Positions 1-8,337 of a stretch of 64,000 nt of DNA are shown piece after piece. The DNA comes from Morganella morganii_D (lineage in GTDB: Bacteria > Pseudomonadota > Gammaproteobacteria > Enterobacterales > Enterobacteriaceae), in the NCBI GenBank assembly GCA_044772875.1, contig CP173058.1, forward strand, positions 2,294,001 through 2,358,000, read 5' to 3'. Every line of letters starts with the position of its first letter. The stretch's first letter is position 1. Under the pieces are notes generated by a model, which worked only from the letters and a program-made list of their open reading frames with translations, searched no databases and was not told the origin of the DNA. The translations under genes and the position numbers were made by a program.

Positions 1-671
1 ATATCAGCCTGTACATCAGTACTCTCCTGACCATCAGTGGCGGTATTACCGTTATCTTTATCATCCGTACCGGCATTACCATTGCCGGTATCATCTGCAC
101 CGGTATTACCGTTATCCTTATCTCCGGCGTTGCCATTGCCGTTATCGTTATTATCTGAGGACGAATCATGCTTTTTATGATCATCATCTGAATTATTATT
201 TTTAGCGATCACGGCAGTCGTTCCCCCGGCAACGGCCAGACCTAAGAAAGTCAGCAGCTCCCAGCTGAAACCGGATGATTCCCAGGTAATCGGCGCCAGC
301 AGTTTTTCCCCCGGCAGCTGAACCGAGGCCTGTTTATCCGCCATATTGCCGATATTGTCATGCTCCACCGCAGATTGCGGCGTATAGTCATGCACCTGTT
401 TATCTGCGGCTTCGCCGATAATCTGGCCGGGAACCAGATAATAATCCTCAATCACCACTGACGGATCTTCTTCGCCCATCAGAAATAATTTCAGATCATT
501 ACCATCACGAATCATGATCGCTTTCTGAGGCGCAGAGCCGGTTTGTTTATCGACCAGCACATAATCCACTCCCGGAACAGCTTTCAGCACATTAACCCCG
601 TCTTTGACAGAGGTATCGGCTTTTTTTGTCACGCGCGTTGCTTTATCGACAACACCGATAACGATAGGCAT
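1..671 (-). CDS. Large BapA/LapA-type surface adhesin, amino-terminal part only
   Basis: The frame opens at ATG 671 after a good ribosome site (CAGGAG) and stays open to the window edge, so only about 223 residues are seen. It begins MPIVIGVVDKATRVTKKAD, which resembles the BapA prefix-like domain of giant type I-secreted biofilm adhesins. A hydrophobic stretch (ELLTFLGLAVAGG, about residues 138-150) follows, then a low-complexity linker rich in Asp, Asn, Gly and Lys. In this family the prefix retains the protein at the cell surface and Ig-like repeats follow; none of those repeats is visible here. A type I exporter of the right kind lies about 39 kb away (39284-44272), though such adhesins usually have one adjacent, perhaps beyond the left edge. 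The family call is by pattern, not alignment. Confidence 0.72.
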   Translation of the reverse strand, partial: MPIVIGVVDKATRVTKKADTSVKDGVNVLKAVPGVDYVLVDKQTGSAPQKAIMIRDGNDLKLFLMGEEDPSVVIEDYYLVPGQIIGEAADKQVHDYTPQSAVEHDNIGNMADKQASVQLPGEKLLAPITWESSGFSWELLTFLGLAVAGGTTAVIAKNNNSDDDHKKHDSSSDNNDNGNGNAGDKDNGNTGADDTGNGNAGTDDKDNGNTATDGQESTDVQAD

Positions 672-1208
672 ATTACATAACTCCTGTATATAAAATGAAG
701 CAGGTGCTCACCGAATATATTTCAGAACAATAAATTTTGCTTAATCCCTGACTCAGAAATTACCCTGCATCATTATCCGGAAATGAAAAATGAACATAAA
801 ATGAGTTAAAGACCGGATGTATGACGATGGCTCACTGCAATAACAGCGTTAATATTACAGACAATATAACGTGAATTGAATAATGTTTTACCCTTTGAAC
901 ATTCCGATTACTCTTAAATATAAAACCCTACGCCCTGCAAATGAAAATATAATTTTCACATCAGATAAAAAATAACGAAACTTTTCAATGAAAAGGAATT
1001 ATTGTATCATTAACGGATATTTCCGTTATATCACACCGCTTATAAACAACCGTGTATACTTAAAAAAACAGCGCTATCAGGATTTATCTTATAATCCTGT
1101 CACATTCCGTAAGCCATTTTTATTCTGCCTGATATAATGATAGCATTCTGAATAATAAATTTCTGAACGGAAAACCCATCACTCTCTGATTATCCCGGTG
1201 ATAACATT
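672..1208. promoter_or_regulatory. Divergent intergenic region, adhesin / fkbM
   Basis: This 537-base AT-rich gap lies between two divergent genes and must hold the promoters of both. I see no convincing -10/-35 pair, operator, RNA gene or open frame. The length and composition would suit a heavily regulated adhesin promoter, but that is inference. Confidence 0.4.
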
Positions 1209-2042
1209 ATGGAAAATAAAAAATTACCTGAATTTGATATCTTTAAAACCAGTGGTGATCACCGGTTCCTGCTGACGTCCGGCCCTGATTACATCAGCAA
1301 TGTATTACGCGGGGGAGCTCTCTGGAGAACAAGGACAATAAATATCAGTCAGCGCCTGCTGGAATTTGTGTCTGCTCCGGTTATTTATGATATTGGCGCC
1401 AATCTGGGTTCCTGGACAATTCCGGTAGGTAACTATTTTCAGCACCGTAACGGCATTATCTATTCTTTTGAACCCCAGCGTCAGGTATATAACCAGCTCT
1501 GCGGTAATATCTTTCTGAACAAACTGAAAAACTGTTATACCTTTAACAGCGCAATTGGTGACTATGACGGTGAAATTGATGTACCAATCTTTGATCCGCT
1601 TACTGATAGTAATCTGGGCGCAGTTTCTCTTGATAAAACAGTATTTAGTGAACAGAGACCCGGCTCCGCACCACCACCGACAGAAAAAAGAACCGTCAAT
1701 ACGCTGGATACCCTGGATATGCCGCATGCCAGTTTGCTGAAAATCGATGTCCAGGGTATGGAAGCGGAAGTTCTGAAAGGCGGCAGAAAATGGATACAGG
1801 CATCCGGTTACCCTTATATTATTTTTTCAACGTGGGGGGATTATATGAAATCCACCATAGAGAAGAATAAACAGCTATTTTCTTTGTTGCAGGATGAGAT
1901 GGGTTATGAACTGCTTCAGATTGACAATTTCTATGTTGCACAGCATAAAAGTAATGAAGGCGGGAAGCTGGTAATGACGCCAAATGGCTATATTATAAAG
2001 CGTGAGACATCACAGTTTGGTATGGATTTCCTGAGTTTCTGA
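1209..2042 (+). CDS. FkbM-family SAM-dependent methyltransferase
   Basis: The 277-residue protein carries a class I SAM-binding motif (VIYDIGANLGSWT, residues 58-70) and the FkbM signature LLKIDVQGMEAEVLKGG near residues 176-192. FkbM enzymes O-methylate sugars and polyketide-type hydroxyls, and many act on glycans of surface or secreted molecules. No signal peptide is visible, so it is cytosolic. It stands alone and converges on the T6SS arm, separated from tssE by a shared terminator. Together with the GT60-like and GT25 transferases at the other end of the locus it could cap a T6SS-linked glycan, but nothing in the sequence proves the substrate. Confidence 0.85.
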   Translation: MENKKLPEFDIFKTSGDHRFLLTSGPDYISNVLRGGALWRTRTINISQRLLEFVSAPVIYDIGANLGSWTIPVGNYFQHRNGIIYSFEPQRQVYNQLCGNIFLNKLKNCYTFNSAIGDYDGEIDVPIFDPLTDSNLGAVSLDKTVFSEQRPGSAPPPTEKRTVNTLDTLDMPHASLLKIDVQGMEAEVLKGGRKWIQASGYPYIIFSTWGDYMKSTIEKNKQLFSLLQDEMGYELLQIDNFYVAQHKSNEGGKLVMTPNGYIIKRETSQFGMDFLSF

Positions 2043-2064
2043 CATCATTTAAAACATAAATGAT

Positions 2065-2093
2065 AAAAAGGAAGCTGCGGCTTCCTTTTTATT
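2065..2093. terminator. Bidirectional terminator between fkbM and tssE
   Basis: An 11-base stem (2065-2075 with 2080-2090), GC-rich at the tip and A/T-rich at the base, is closed by a 4-base loop (TGCG). It is flanked by A and T runs on both sides, so it can end both fkbM on the plus strand and the long T6SS transcript on the minus strand. Confidence 0.85.
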
Positions 2094-2588
2094 TTAACGG
2101 TAATTCAGATTAACCTGCTGAGTTTCCATATCATAAGAACCTTTAATACGCAGATCCAGCGGATACGGTTCCCAGTAAATCAGTGTCCTTATCTCAAAAA
2201 CAATGACGCCATATTGCGCATACTGATCTTTTCCTGCAAGAGGGGTAATAACCAGTGATTCCGGAATAATCCGGCTTTCAAAACGCAAAATGGCGCGGCG
2301 TAACTTTTCCTCAACCTGTTCCCAGCTCAATTGTCTGGCATACGCGCCGGTTAACGGCGCAATACCATAATTAATCACTGAGTCGACAACCGGTGATTTA
2401 CTGTAACGCTGTAATTCACCTTCCGTATTTTCAGTACTGAAAATCATCAGGAGATCACGCAATATAACCTCACGCATTTTACGTGAATCGAAATAAAATT
2501 TATCGACAGGCTCACGCCGCTCTTTCGGATGATCATCAATCAGCCGGTCAAGCAATGCAGGCATATATTGTTTTCTGTTATCCTGCAT
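2094..2588 (-). CDS. tssE: T6SS baseplate subunit TssE (gp25-like)
   Basis: The 164-residue protein matches TssE, the gp25-like wedge protein that couples the T6SS baseplate to the sheath. The amino end (ALLDRLIDDHP) and the core VINYGIAP with REVILRDL are typical, as is the length. It is the last gene of the leftward arm; its start lies 11 bases inside the end of tagJ, which implies translational coupling. It acts in the cytosol with TssF, TssG and TssK. I see no lesion. Confidence 0.93.
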   Translation of the reverse strand: MQDNRKQYMPALLDRLIDDHPKERREPVDKFYFDSRKMREVILRDLLMIFSTENTEGELQRYSKSPVVDSVINYGIAPLTGAYARQLSWEQVEEKLRRAILRFESRIIPESLVITPLAGKDQYAQYGVIVFEIRTLIYWEPYPLDLRIKGSYDMETQQVNLNYR

Positions 2589-3408
2589 GTTCAGTTTCAG
2601 CGCCGGCTGTTGTCATGGAAACCTTATTCAGTTCAGATAACGGATATTCTCCCTGGTCTGTAATGACCATTTTTCCGCCTTTCCCTGTCAGGAAATACTC
2701 TGAGACCTGCTCCCACTGAGTTTCAAAACCCAGCTTAATTTTATCACTGTCAGTATCGCGGACAGGATAACGTGCCGGAATATAGCCGTAAAAAATATCA
2801 TTTTTTACTTTGACCTGAGCATGGATCCAAATCAGATCCAATAAATCGCGCGGTTTAACAATATTGATAGTTTCAATATCCGCAAACGGTACCCAGCGGT
2901 AACCACCGGCAACAATAAATTCACAGATAGGTCCCAGACGGCTGTCATTGTCTGCCATCCAGGCGAAATCACCGATTTTTTCACCGCTGCCGCTGGCTGC
3001 CGGTGCATTTTCAAATGCCTGTAAACGCATGGCTTCTGATTTATCCGGCTTATTTTCAATCAGTAATTTATTCGCTTCCCAGACCGATTTCATCCACTCA
3101 GGTAATTCCTGTTGCAGAGTTACCGGCTCGCGTTTTCCTTTCAGGATCTCTTCACGAAGAATTTCACTGAAGACCAGATTTTTATACAGTTCAAGCTGTT
3201 TGTCATCATTGTGGCCATCAATTAATGACCAGGTTTCAAGCTGAACCATTGCTTTTTCCCAGTAACCTTTCAGGCAACACAATTTAAATAAAGTCTCACG
3301 AACAACTAAGTCATTCGGCTTTTGTTTTACCTTATTAAGCGTTTCATCAAAAAATTCATCCAGCGATGAGTTGGTAAGAATATCAGAGAGTTTTTGTGTT
3401 GTGGCCAT
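2578..3408 (-). CDS. tagJ: T6SS accessory protein TagJ (ImpE/SciE family)
   Basis: The 276-residue protein resembles ImpE/SciE/TagJ accessory proteins: a helical, TPR-like amino half (RETLFKLCCLKGYWEKAMVQ, about residues 37-56) and a beta-rich carboxyl half with the family-like segment GGYRWVPFADIETI. In studied systems TagJ binds the TssB amino-terminal helix and may assist ClpV-driven sheath disassembly. The start ATG 3408 has an AAGGAT ribosome site. It sits between tagK and tssE, an arrangement that recalls Edwardsiella-type T6SS loci. Confidence 0.88.
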   Translation of the reverse strand: MATTQKLSDILTNSSLDEFFDETLNKVKQKPNDLVVRETLFKLCCLKGYWEKAMVQLETWSLIDGHNDDKQLELYKNLVFSEILREEILKGKREPVTLQQELPEWMKSVWEANKLLIENKPDKSEAMRLQAFENAPAASGSGEKIGDFAWMADNDSRLGPICEFIVAGGYRWVPFADIETINIVKPRDLLDLIWIHAQVKVKNDIFYGYIPARYPVRDTDSDKIKLGFETQWEQVSEYFLTGKGGKMVITDQGEYPLSELNKVSMTTAGAETEHAG

Positions 3409-3426
3409 TTCAAAATCCTTAATTGA

Positions 3427-4260
3427 TTATAAACGGCTGTCTAAGCCTAATTTATAAAGTTCTTTCGAAACAAGAGAGGAAACAGAGTCTTTTGCGTACG
3501 GAATAATTCCGTTCGGAGCAAGCATTCTCAGAATGTCATAGTCCTCATGCTCATCCTGTGTTAAATCAACTTCTTCCATCGTGGACAACTCACGCCAGAC
3601 ACGATCCATAAATGCCGACGTTTCAAAAATACACTCTGTCAGGTTCAGATCCTTTATCTGCTCACAGAGTGAATCAAAACTACCGTCGTCGTCAGCAGCA
3701 GATAATTTAGCTTCTTCAGCGACAGCATAATTTTCAGCCTGCGGGGAATCAATTTCACCCCATAACAGGAATTTTTTATATTCAATTTCCAGCTTTTTTA
3801 ATTCATCACCGCTTTTCCTGCTCTCTTCTGCGGCATATTCTATGGAAATAAATCCGGCACCCTGCGGTAATATTTCATTAATTTCAAGATTAGTGAAATC
3901 AACCTTTACCGGTGCCAGTTCTGTTAATGCTTCAATAACAGATGCTGATTGATTATTTTCTGCTGCAACAAACGACAGTGAAAAATGACCAATCTGTACA
4001 GAAGAGCCATATATCAATCTGATTTTTGACCCGAATGCGACCTGTTGTTTATTCACAAAACAGACCAAATCCCGGCAAATATTCTGTAAAACAGGACCGG
4101 TATTGGTGTAATAAAAAAGAACATCCGTATCCTGTGCTTTACCGGGATGCAGCGTCACATCTGCAGTGAAAGCATTAATAGCCACTGGATTATCAATGGT
4201 GTTCTGTTCTGTCAGTTTGACCGACCCTTTACGGGTCGGCCAGTTAAAATGCAGTAACAT
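3427..4260 (-). CDS. tagK: T6SS-associated protein TagK with FHA-like amino end
   Basis: The 277-residue protein has an FHA-like beta-rich amino half (for example GSKIRLIYGSSVQIGHFSLSF, shortened here to its core IYGSSVQIGHF near residues 84-94) and a helical carboxyl half ending ILRMLAPNGIIPYAKDS. This is the arrangement of TagK-type proteins found next to PAAR and VgrG genes in enterobacterial T6SS loci. No kinase or phosphatase gene is present to explain an FHA domain. It begins two bases after the PAAR stop, so it is co-translated. The biochemical role of TagK is unknown. Confidence 0.78.
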   Translation of the reverse strand: MLLHFNWPTRKGSVKLTEQNTIDNPVAINAFTADVTLHPGKAQDTDVLFYYTNTGPVLQNICRDLVCFVNKQQVAFGSKIRLIYGSSVQIGHFSLSFVAAENNQSASVIEALTELAPVKVDFTNLEINEILPQGAGFISIEYAAEESRKSGDELKKLEIEYKKFLLWGEIDSPQAENYAVAEEAKLSAADDDGSFDSLCEQIKDLNLTECIFETSAFMDRVWRELSTMEEVDLTQDEHEDYDILRMLAPNGIIPYAKDSVSSLVSKELYKLGLDSRL

Positions 4261-4262
4261 GG

Positions 4263-4523
4263 TCAGTGTCCGATAAACACATTACATGAACCCGTTGATA
4301 CGACTGTCCCGCATCCGCCACAATCCCCGGTACGTGCTGCCGGAATATTATTGACAAATACAGAACAGGATGCGGTGCATATACAACTTTTAACATGAAT
4401 AGCACAACATACCGGCGCCCCCAGAAAGGTTTGCGGGATACAGTTGGTAAACACGTTACATGAACCCAGTTCCACCACACCGCAATGGCAGGCTAAGTCG
4501 CCCATTCTTGCTGCTGGTAACAT
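4263..4523 (-). CDS. Small cysteine-rich PAAR-repeat spike tip protein
   Basis: The 86-residue protein holds two PAAR-type segments (LPAARMGD near the start, IPAARTGD near residue 60) and a thrice-repeated element (GSCNVFTN, ASCSVFVNN, GSCNVFIGH), fitting the pseudo-threefold cone that caps a VgrG trimer. It has no toxin extension, so it should be a pure tip. It contains 12 cysteines in 86 residues, more than is usual for a cone that binds one metal ion. It lies 53 bases after vgrG and just before tagK. Confidence 0.9.
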   Translation of the reverse strand: MLPAARMGDLACHCGVVELGSCNVFTNCIPQTFLGAPVCCAIHVKSCICTASCSVFVNNIPAARTGDCGGCGTVVSTGSCNVFIGH

Positions 4524-4576
4524 ATTGTCTCCTTATATCCACTGTCCGATACAGCCCCCTGAGGGGCTGTGGTAAA

Positions 4577-7525
4577 TCAAGGCGGGAAAGTAAGCTCTTG
4601 AGTTCTTGTCGGAGTCGGCGCCGGTGTTGTCGGTGCCGGTGTGGTTACTTCCGGTGTTGTCACTTCCGGTGTTGTCACTTCCGGTGTGGTCACTTCCGGT
4701 GTTGTCACTTCCGGTGTTGTCACTTCCGGTGTTGTCACTTCCGGTGTGGTCACTTCCGGTGTGGTCACTTCCGGTGTGGTCACTTCCGGTGTGGTCACTT
4801 CCGGTGTGGTCACTTCCGGTGTGGTCACTTCCGGTGTGGTCACTTCCGGTGTGGTCACTTCCGGTGTGGTCACTTCCGGTGTGGTCACTTCCGGTGTGGT
4901 CACTTCCGGTGTGGTCACTTCCGGTGTGGTCACTTCCGGTGTGGTCACTTCCGGTGTGGTCACTGCCGGTGTGGTCACTTCCGGTGTGGTCACTTCCGGT
5001 GTGGTCACTGCCGGCGTCGTCACTGCCGGTGTGGTCACTGCCGGTGTGGTCACTGCCGGTGTCGTCACTGCCGGTGTGGTCACTGCCGGTGTGGTCACTG
5101 CCGGTGTGGTCACTGCCGGTGTGGTCACTGCCGGTGTGGTCACTGCCGGTGTCGTTACTGCCGGTGTGGTCACTGCCGGTGTGGTCACTGCCGGTGTCGT
5201 CACTTCCGGTGTCGTCACTTCCGGTGTTGTGATATCCGGTGTTGTGATAACCGGCGTAGTAATGTTCGGATCGGTAACTGTCATCGTTGGCGGCGGCGTA
5301 AGTGGTGGTACCGGAATCACCGGGAAGATGATGAATCCCGGTAGCCCCGGTATTGCCGGTGCCCCGATCGCTACAGGACTACCCGGCTGAGTACCGAAGC
5401 CGCGGGCATGCGCATTATCACCCGGGTTAAGGTAAGTATTTGCCCCGTCAAGAATCAAATCACATTTGGCTTTGATTTTAATCTTATCTGCCGTGATAAC
5501 CAATGAACCGAGACAACCGATAGCCAGTTCACCACCAGCTGTCAGAGAGAATGCACCACCGACGCCCATCTGCATTGCACCGCCGACCGCAACCGAATGG
5601 TAACCACCGACGTTAGTGGAATAAGCACCACCCACGTTAATAGCATGTGCACCACCCACGTTATACGAGCTGGCTGCCGCGATATTCATGGAATAGGCAG
5701 CACCGTATATCCCGCTGAAGGCGCCGCCGATAACAACAGAATCCGACAGACCGACAATACGCGAAGCTGTACCGACAACATCCTGGGAGAAGTTTGCTCC
5801 CACGATCTGACTGCTGTTGGCACCGACCATACTGCTCTTGTTCACCCCGACCGTTTCGCTGCGGTTGACCCCGATAGTGGAGTCCGAGCTCACACCGATA
5901 GTCTGGGAGTGGTTAACCCCGATAAGCTGGGTTTCGTTCAGTTTGGTCACACGGGACATATTTCGTTCCGCCTGCTCCCAATACTCTTCGAGTCCCGGTT
6001 TATCGTCAAAACGGATACCGTTATAGTTGGTTTTACCCCCGCCGATGGTACGGCTGATTAAACCACTCTGTGTCCGGTTTGCCGGCAGATCCCACGGTGG
6101 CGGCGTCATGTTGTTATACAGACTACCGATAATCATCGGGCGATCCGGGTCACCATACAGGAAGTCCACAATGACTTCCTGACCGACACGCGGAATATAA
6201 ATCCCGCCATAGTTATCCCCGGCCCATGACTGGCCGACACGGATCCAGCAGGAATCAGCATCGGTATTTTTACCGTAACGATCCCACAGGAAGCGGACTT
6301 TCACCCGGCCATACTCATCAGTCCAGACGGTCTCACCCGGCGGCCCGACAACCAGTGCAGTTTGCGGCCCGTGTGTGAACGGCTTAGTAATAGTCTGCGG
6401 CGGACGATAAACTTTTGTTGTCGGCTGCACCACAAAGCTGGTGTAGATACTGAAGTCATCACTGTCAGACTGCTGGTTGATTTCAGTCGCCCGTAACTGG
6501 TTTGAAATCACCAGATATTCGCGGTTTGCTTTGGACTGCGGATAATTTTCCATTGTGAAAGTCGTACCACACACAACGGACCGGATTTCACCGGAACCGG
6601 AAGCGCGGGAGCCGAGACAACCCTGCTCCTCACTGCGGACACGCGCCAGGAATTCCCCCACAGACGGGTCATCATAGTCACCCGGCCACTGGTACTGCTC
6701 ATACTCGTTAAAGTTGGTTTTACGCGGCTTTTTATCCAGTGCGGAAATATCAGCACGGGATTTTTTAAAGTCATAATCCGATGTCAGCCATTGTCCGGAA
6801 GTCACGGTTTCCTGAGCATTAAACTGATCGATATATTCCTGGCCATCCTTCGGCTTATCAGATTCATACCGCAGCGTATGATACGCCGGACTGAATGTCC
6901 GTTTATGCGCACCAACATGGTCAACGAGGATCAGCCGGTTCTTCAGATCAGAGTGCTCATAGAACCAGTAAATTCCCCACTCTTCCATCAGGCGCTGAAT
7001 GAAATCAAAGTCAGTTTCACCATACTGAACCTGATAATCCAGCAACGGATAGATTGCTGACAGACGCTTTTCTATCGGGAAAGGAAACGAGGATAAAACT
7101 TCATCAATAATATCCACGACTGACTTTTGCTGGAAAATCTTATAATCAGAAGTCAGAGTGGTCAGATTCAGCCACGGACGTATGATAAATTCATACATCG
7201 CCTGGTTCTCATCCCGTCCGATAAAACGGGCGCGCTCCACAATACCGGTGACTTCTCTGTGACCTTTACCGGTACCACGATCAGTATCCAGTCCGTTACC
7301 ATCCAGCTCGATCACAACCGTCATCTGCTGTCCGATAAATTTTTTCAGGTCAAGGTTTGCTGCAACCTGCCACGGAATGGCAGGGTTGGCGGGTGTTTTC
7401 GCAACCACCTTATACTGATACAACACTGACAGGGCTTCCTCGCCCTCCAGCGTCGATATTGCCAGGCCCGGCTCACCTGCTAATTCCGGCATTGCCGAGC
7501 AATACAGCGTTAATGTTCGAGGCAT
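4577..7525 (-). CDS. vgrG: VgrG spike protein with a long TTP pentapeptide-repeat tail
   Basis: ATG 7525 is chosen because AGG lies seven bases upstream; a GTG at 7531 would add two residues. Of about 982 residues, 1-380 are gp27-like, about 395-472 are the gp5 OB-fold (motifs DEYGRVKVRFLWD, SWAGDNYGG and IPRVGQEVIVDF), and about 528-682 are a beta-helix of VG/VGG steps (VGVNRSE, NVGGAYST). Residues about 752-967 are roughly 43 tandem xxTTP pentapeptides (EVTTP or AVTTP), ending in a short Thr/Pro/Arg tail. VgrG trimers form the puncturing spike of the T6SS. No enzymatic effector domain is recognisable; the usual 600-700 residue core is extended only by this low-complexity tail. The neighbouring PAAR gene supplies the tip. 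Confidence 0.95.
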   Translation of the reverse strand: MPRTLTLYCSAMPELAGEPGLAISTLEGEEALSVLYQYKVVAKTPANPAIPWQVAANLDLKKFIGQQMTVVIELDGNGLDTDRGTGKGHREVTGIVERARFIGRDENQAMYEFIIRPWLNLTTLTSDYKIFQQKSVVDIIDEVLSSFPFPIEKRLSAIYPLLDYQVQYGETDFDFIQRLMEEWGIYWFYEHSDLKNRLILVDHVGAHKRTFSPAYHTLRYESDKPKDGQEYIDQFNAQETVTSGQWLTSDYDFKKSRADISALDKKPRKTNFNEYEQYQWPGDYDDPSVGEFLARVRSEEQGCLGSRASGSGEIRSVVCGTTFTMENYPQSKANREYLVISNQLRATEINQQSDSDDFSIYTSFVVQPTTKVYRPPQTITKPFTHGPQTALVVGPPGETVWTDEYGRVKVRFLWDRYGKNTDADSCWIRVGQSWAGDNYGGIYIPRVGQEVIVDFLYGDPDRPMIIGSLYNNMTPPPWDLPANRTQSGLISRTIGGGKTNYNGIRFDDKPGLEEYWEQAERNMSRVTKLNETQLIGVNHSQTIGVSSDSTIGVNRSETVGVNKSSMVGANSSQIVGANFSQDVVGTASRIVGLSDSVVIGGAFSGIYGAAYSMNIAAASSYNVGGAHAINVGGAYSTNVGGYHSVAVGGAMQMGVGGAFSLTAGGELAIGCLGSLVITADKIKIKAKCDLILDGANTYLNPGDNAHARGFGTQPGSPVAIGAPAIPGLPGFIIFPVIPVPPLTPPPTMTVTDPNITTPVITTPDITTPEVTTPEVTTPAVTTPAVTTPAVTTPAVTTPAVTTPAVTTPAVTTPAVTTPAVTTPAVTTPAVTTPAVTTPAVTTPEVTTPEVTTPAVTTPEVTTPEVTTPEVTTPEVTTPEVTTPEVTTPEVTTPEVTTPEVTTPEVTTPEVTTPEVTTPEVTTPEVTTPEVTTPEVTTPEVTTPEVTTPEVTTPEVTTPEVTTPAPTTPAPTPTRTQELTFPP
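4625..5270 (-). repeat. 15-bp tandem array encoding the VgrG (TTPEV/TTPAV) tail
   Basis: About 43 near-identical 15-base units (plus-strand sense CACTTCCGGTGTGGT and variants) run without interruption. Variation is nearly all GTG/GTT/GTC (silent) and TTC/TGC, giving Glu or Ala before Val-Thr-Thr-Pro. Ala-type units cluster on the VgrG-core side and Glu-type on the carboxyl side, suggesting block duplication. Because 15 is a multiple of three, copy-number change by slippage or recombination keeps the vgrG frame. Confidence 0.97.
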
Positions 7526-7575
7526 ATTCACACCTAATTGGTTTGATACAAATCAAATTTGTATTAAGTACATAA

Positions 7576-8232
7576 TTAAACGGAGACATCCGTGTTTCTG
7601 ATATCTATCTTAAATGAGTCTAAAATGTTTCCCTGCCGATTCAGACGCCATAGCCAGGCAGAGTCAAAAGACTTAATACAATAAGGCCAATTCATCCATG
7701 GCATCGCGCTAACTCCTCCATTGTCATTGATATTACAATCCGTGTACGTCATTTCAGATACCAGAACATCCAAATTGTTCTTAAACTGAAACCGGGGTTT
7801 CAGGAGAACCGATTCCCACAGGGGAGAGTAATATCTTTGCAGCGACGTAACCCAGTCTCTTAATTTCTTTTCATCGATCACACAATTTTCATTTTCAATA
7901 TGAAATGCGATTATCCGGGAACACCAGAAAATAACATTTGATATCGTACTCAGGTGCTTGATAGTCAACTTATCTGTTGCCTTTGTGTACAAAACAAGAC
8001 ATTTATCATCACTGAGGAAACTGAAAGCACCGAGATAAAACACATCTTTGTTTTCTGATTCCGGTACAACAAAGCACCACGGGAATTGCCCGATAATCAC
8101 TCTGCTGTTAAGCGACTGATTGATATTTAACCGGCTGCACTGGCGGATAACACGATGAATTACGTGATTACCCTTAATTCTTTTTCTTCCTGAACTATTT
8201 CCCAATCCTGAGAAAATTGTCTTTATTTTCAT
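7576..8232 (-). CDS. Unknown protein between tssM and vgrG
   Basis: The 218-residue protein is not recognised. It lacks a signal peptide or clear membrane segment, has a basic amino end (GNSSGRKRIKGNHVIHRVIR), and contains hydrophobic beta-like stretches (KDVFYLGAFSFL, NVIFWCSRIIAFHI) and several Trp residues near the end (MPWMNWP, SAWLWRL). It lies in the T6SS arm, 50 bases upstream of the vgrG start, where adaptors or spike-loading proteins are common. A VgrG-specific chaperone is possible but is only a guess from position. Confidence 0.6.
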   Translation of the reverse strand: MKIKTIFSGLGNSSGRKRIKGNHVIHRVIRQCSRLNINQSLNSRVIIGQFPWCFVVPESENKDVFYLGAFSFLSDDKCLVLYTKATDKLTIKHLSTISNVIFWCSRIIAFHIENENCVIDEKKLRDWVTSLQRYYSPLWESVLLKPRFQFKNNLDVLVSEMTYTDCNINDNGGVSAMPWMNWPYCIKSFDSAWLWRLNRQGNILDSFKIDIRNTDVSV

Positions 8233-8337
8233 AATAAGCAGCCATTTATCAATATAAGGAAATCGCTCTGATAATTAATAGGAAAAGTCCACAATTAAAT
8301 AAGCAAAAGAATAATCTTAATTATAAATACCTACTAT

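Noticed and set aside
4625..5270. CRISPR array
   Set aside because: The repeats are 15 bp, contiguous and without spacers, and lie inside a coding frame.
4460..5390. Three long plus-strand open frames across the vgrG repeats (Arg-Cys-Gly-His, Leu-Pro-Val-Trp and Val-Thr-Ser-Gly-Val repeats)
   Set aside because: They are readings of the 15-bp array in other frames. The minus-strand frame continues from a complete VgrG with a ribosome site; the others have no ribosome site or known domains.
7576..8232. T6SS effector or immunity gene
   Set aside because: No toxin motif, signal peptide or partner gene is visible; left as unknown.
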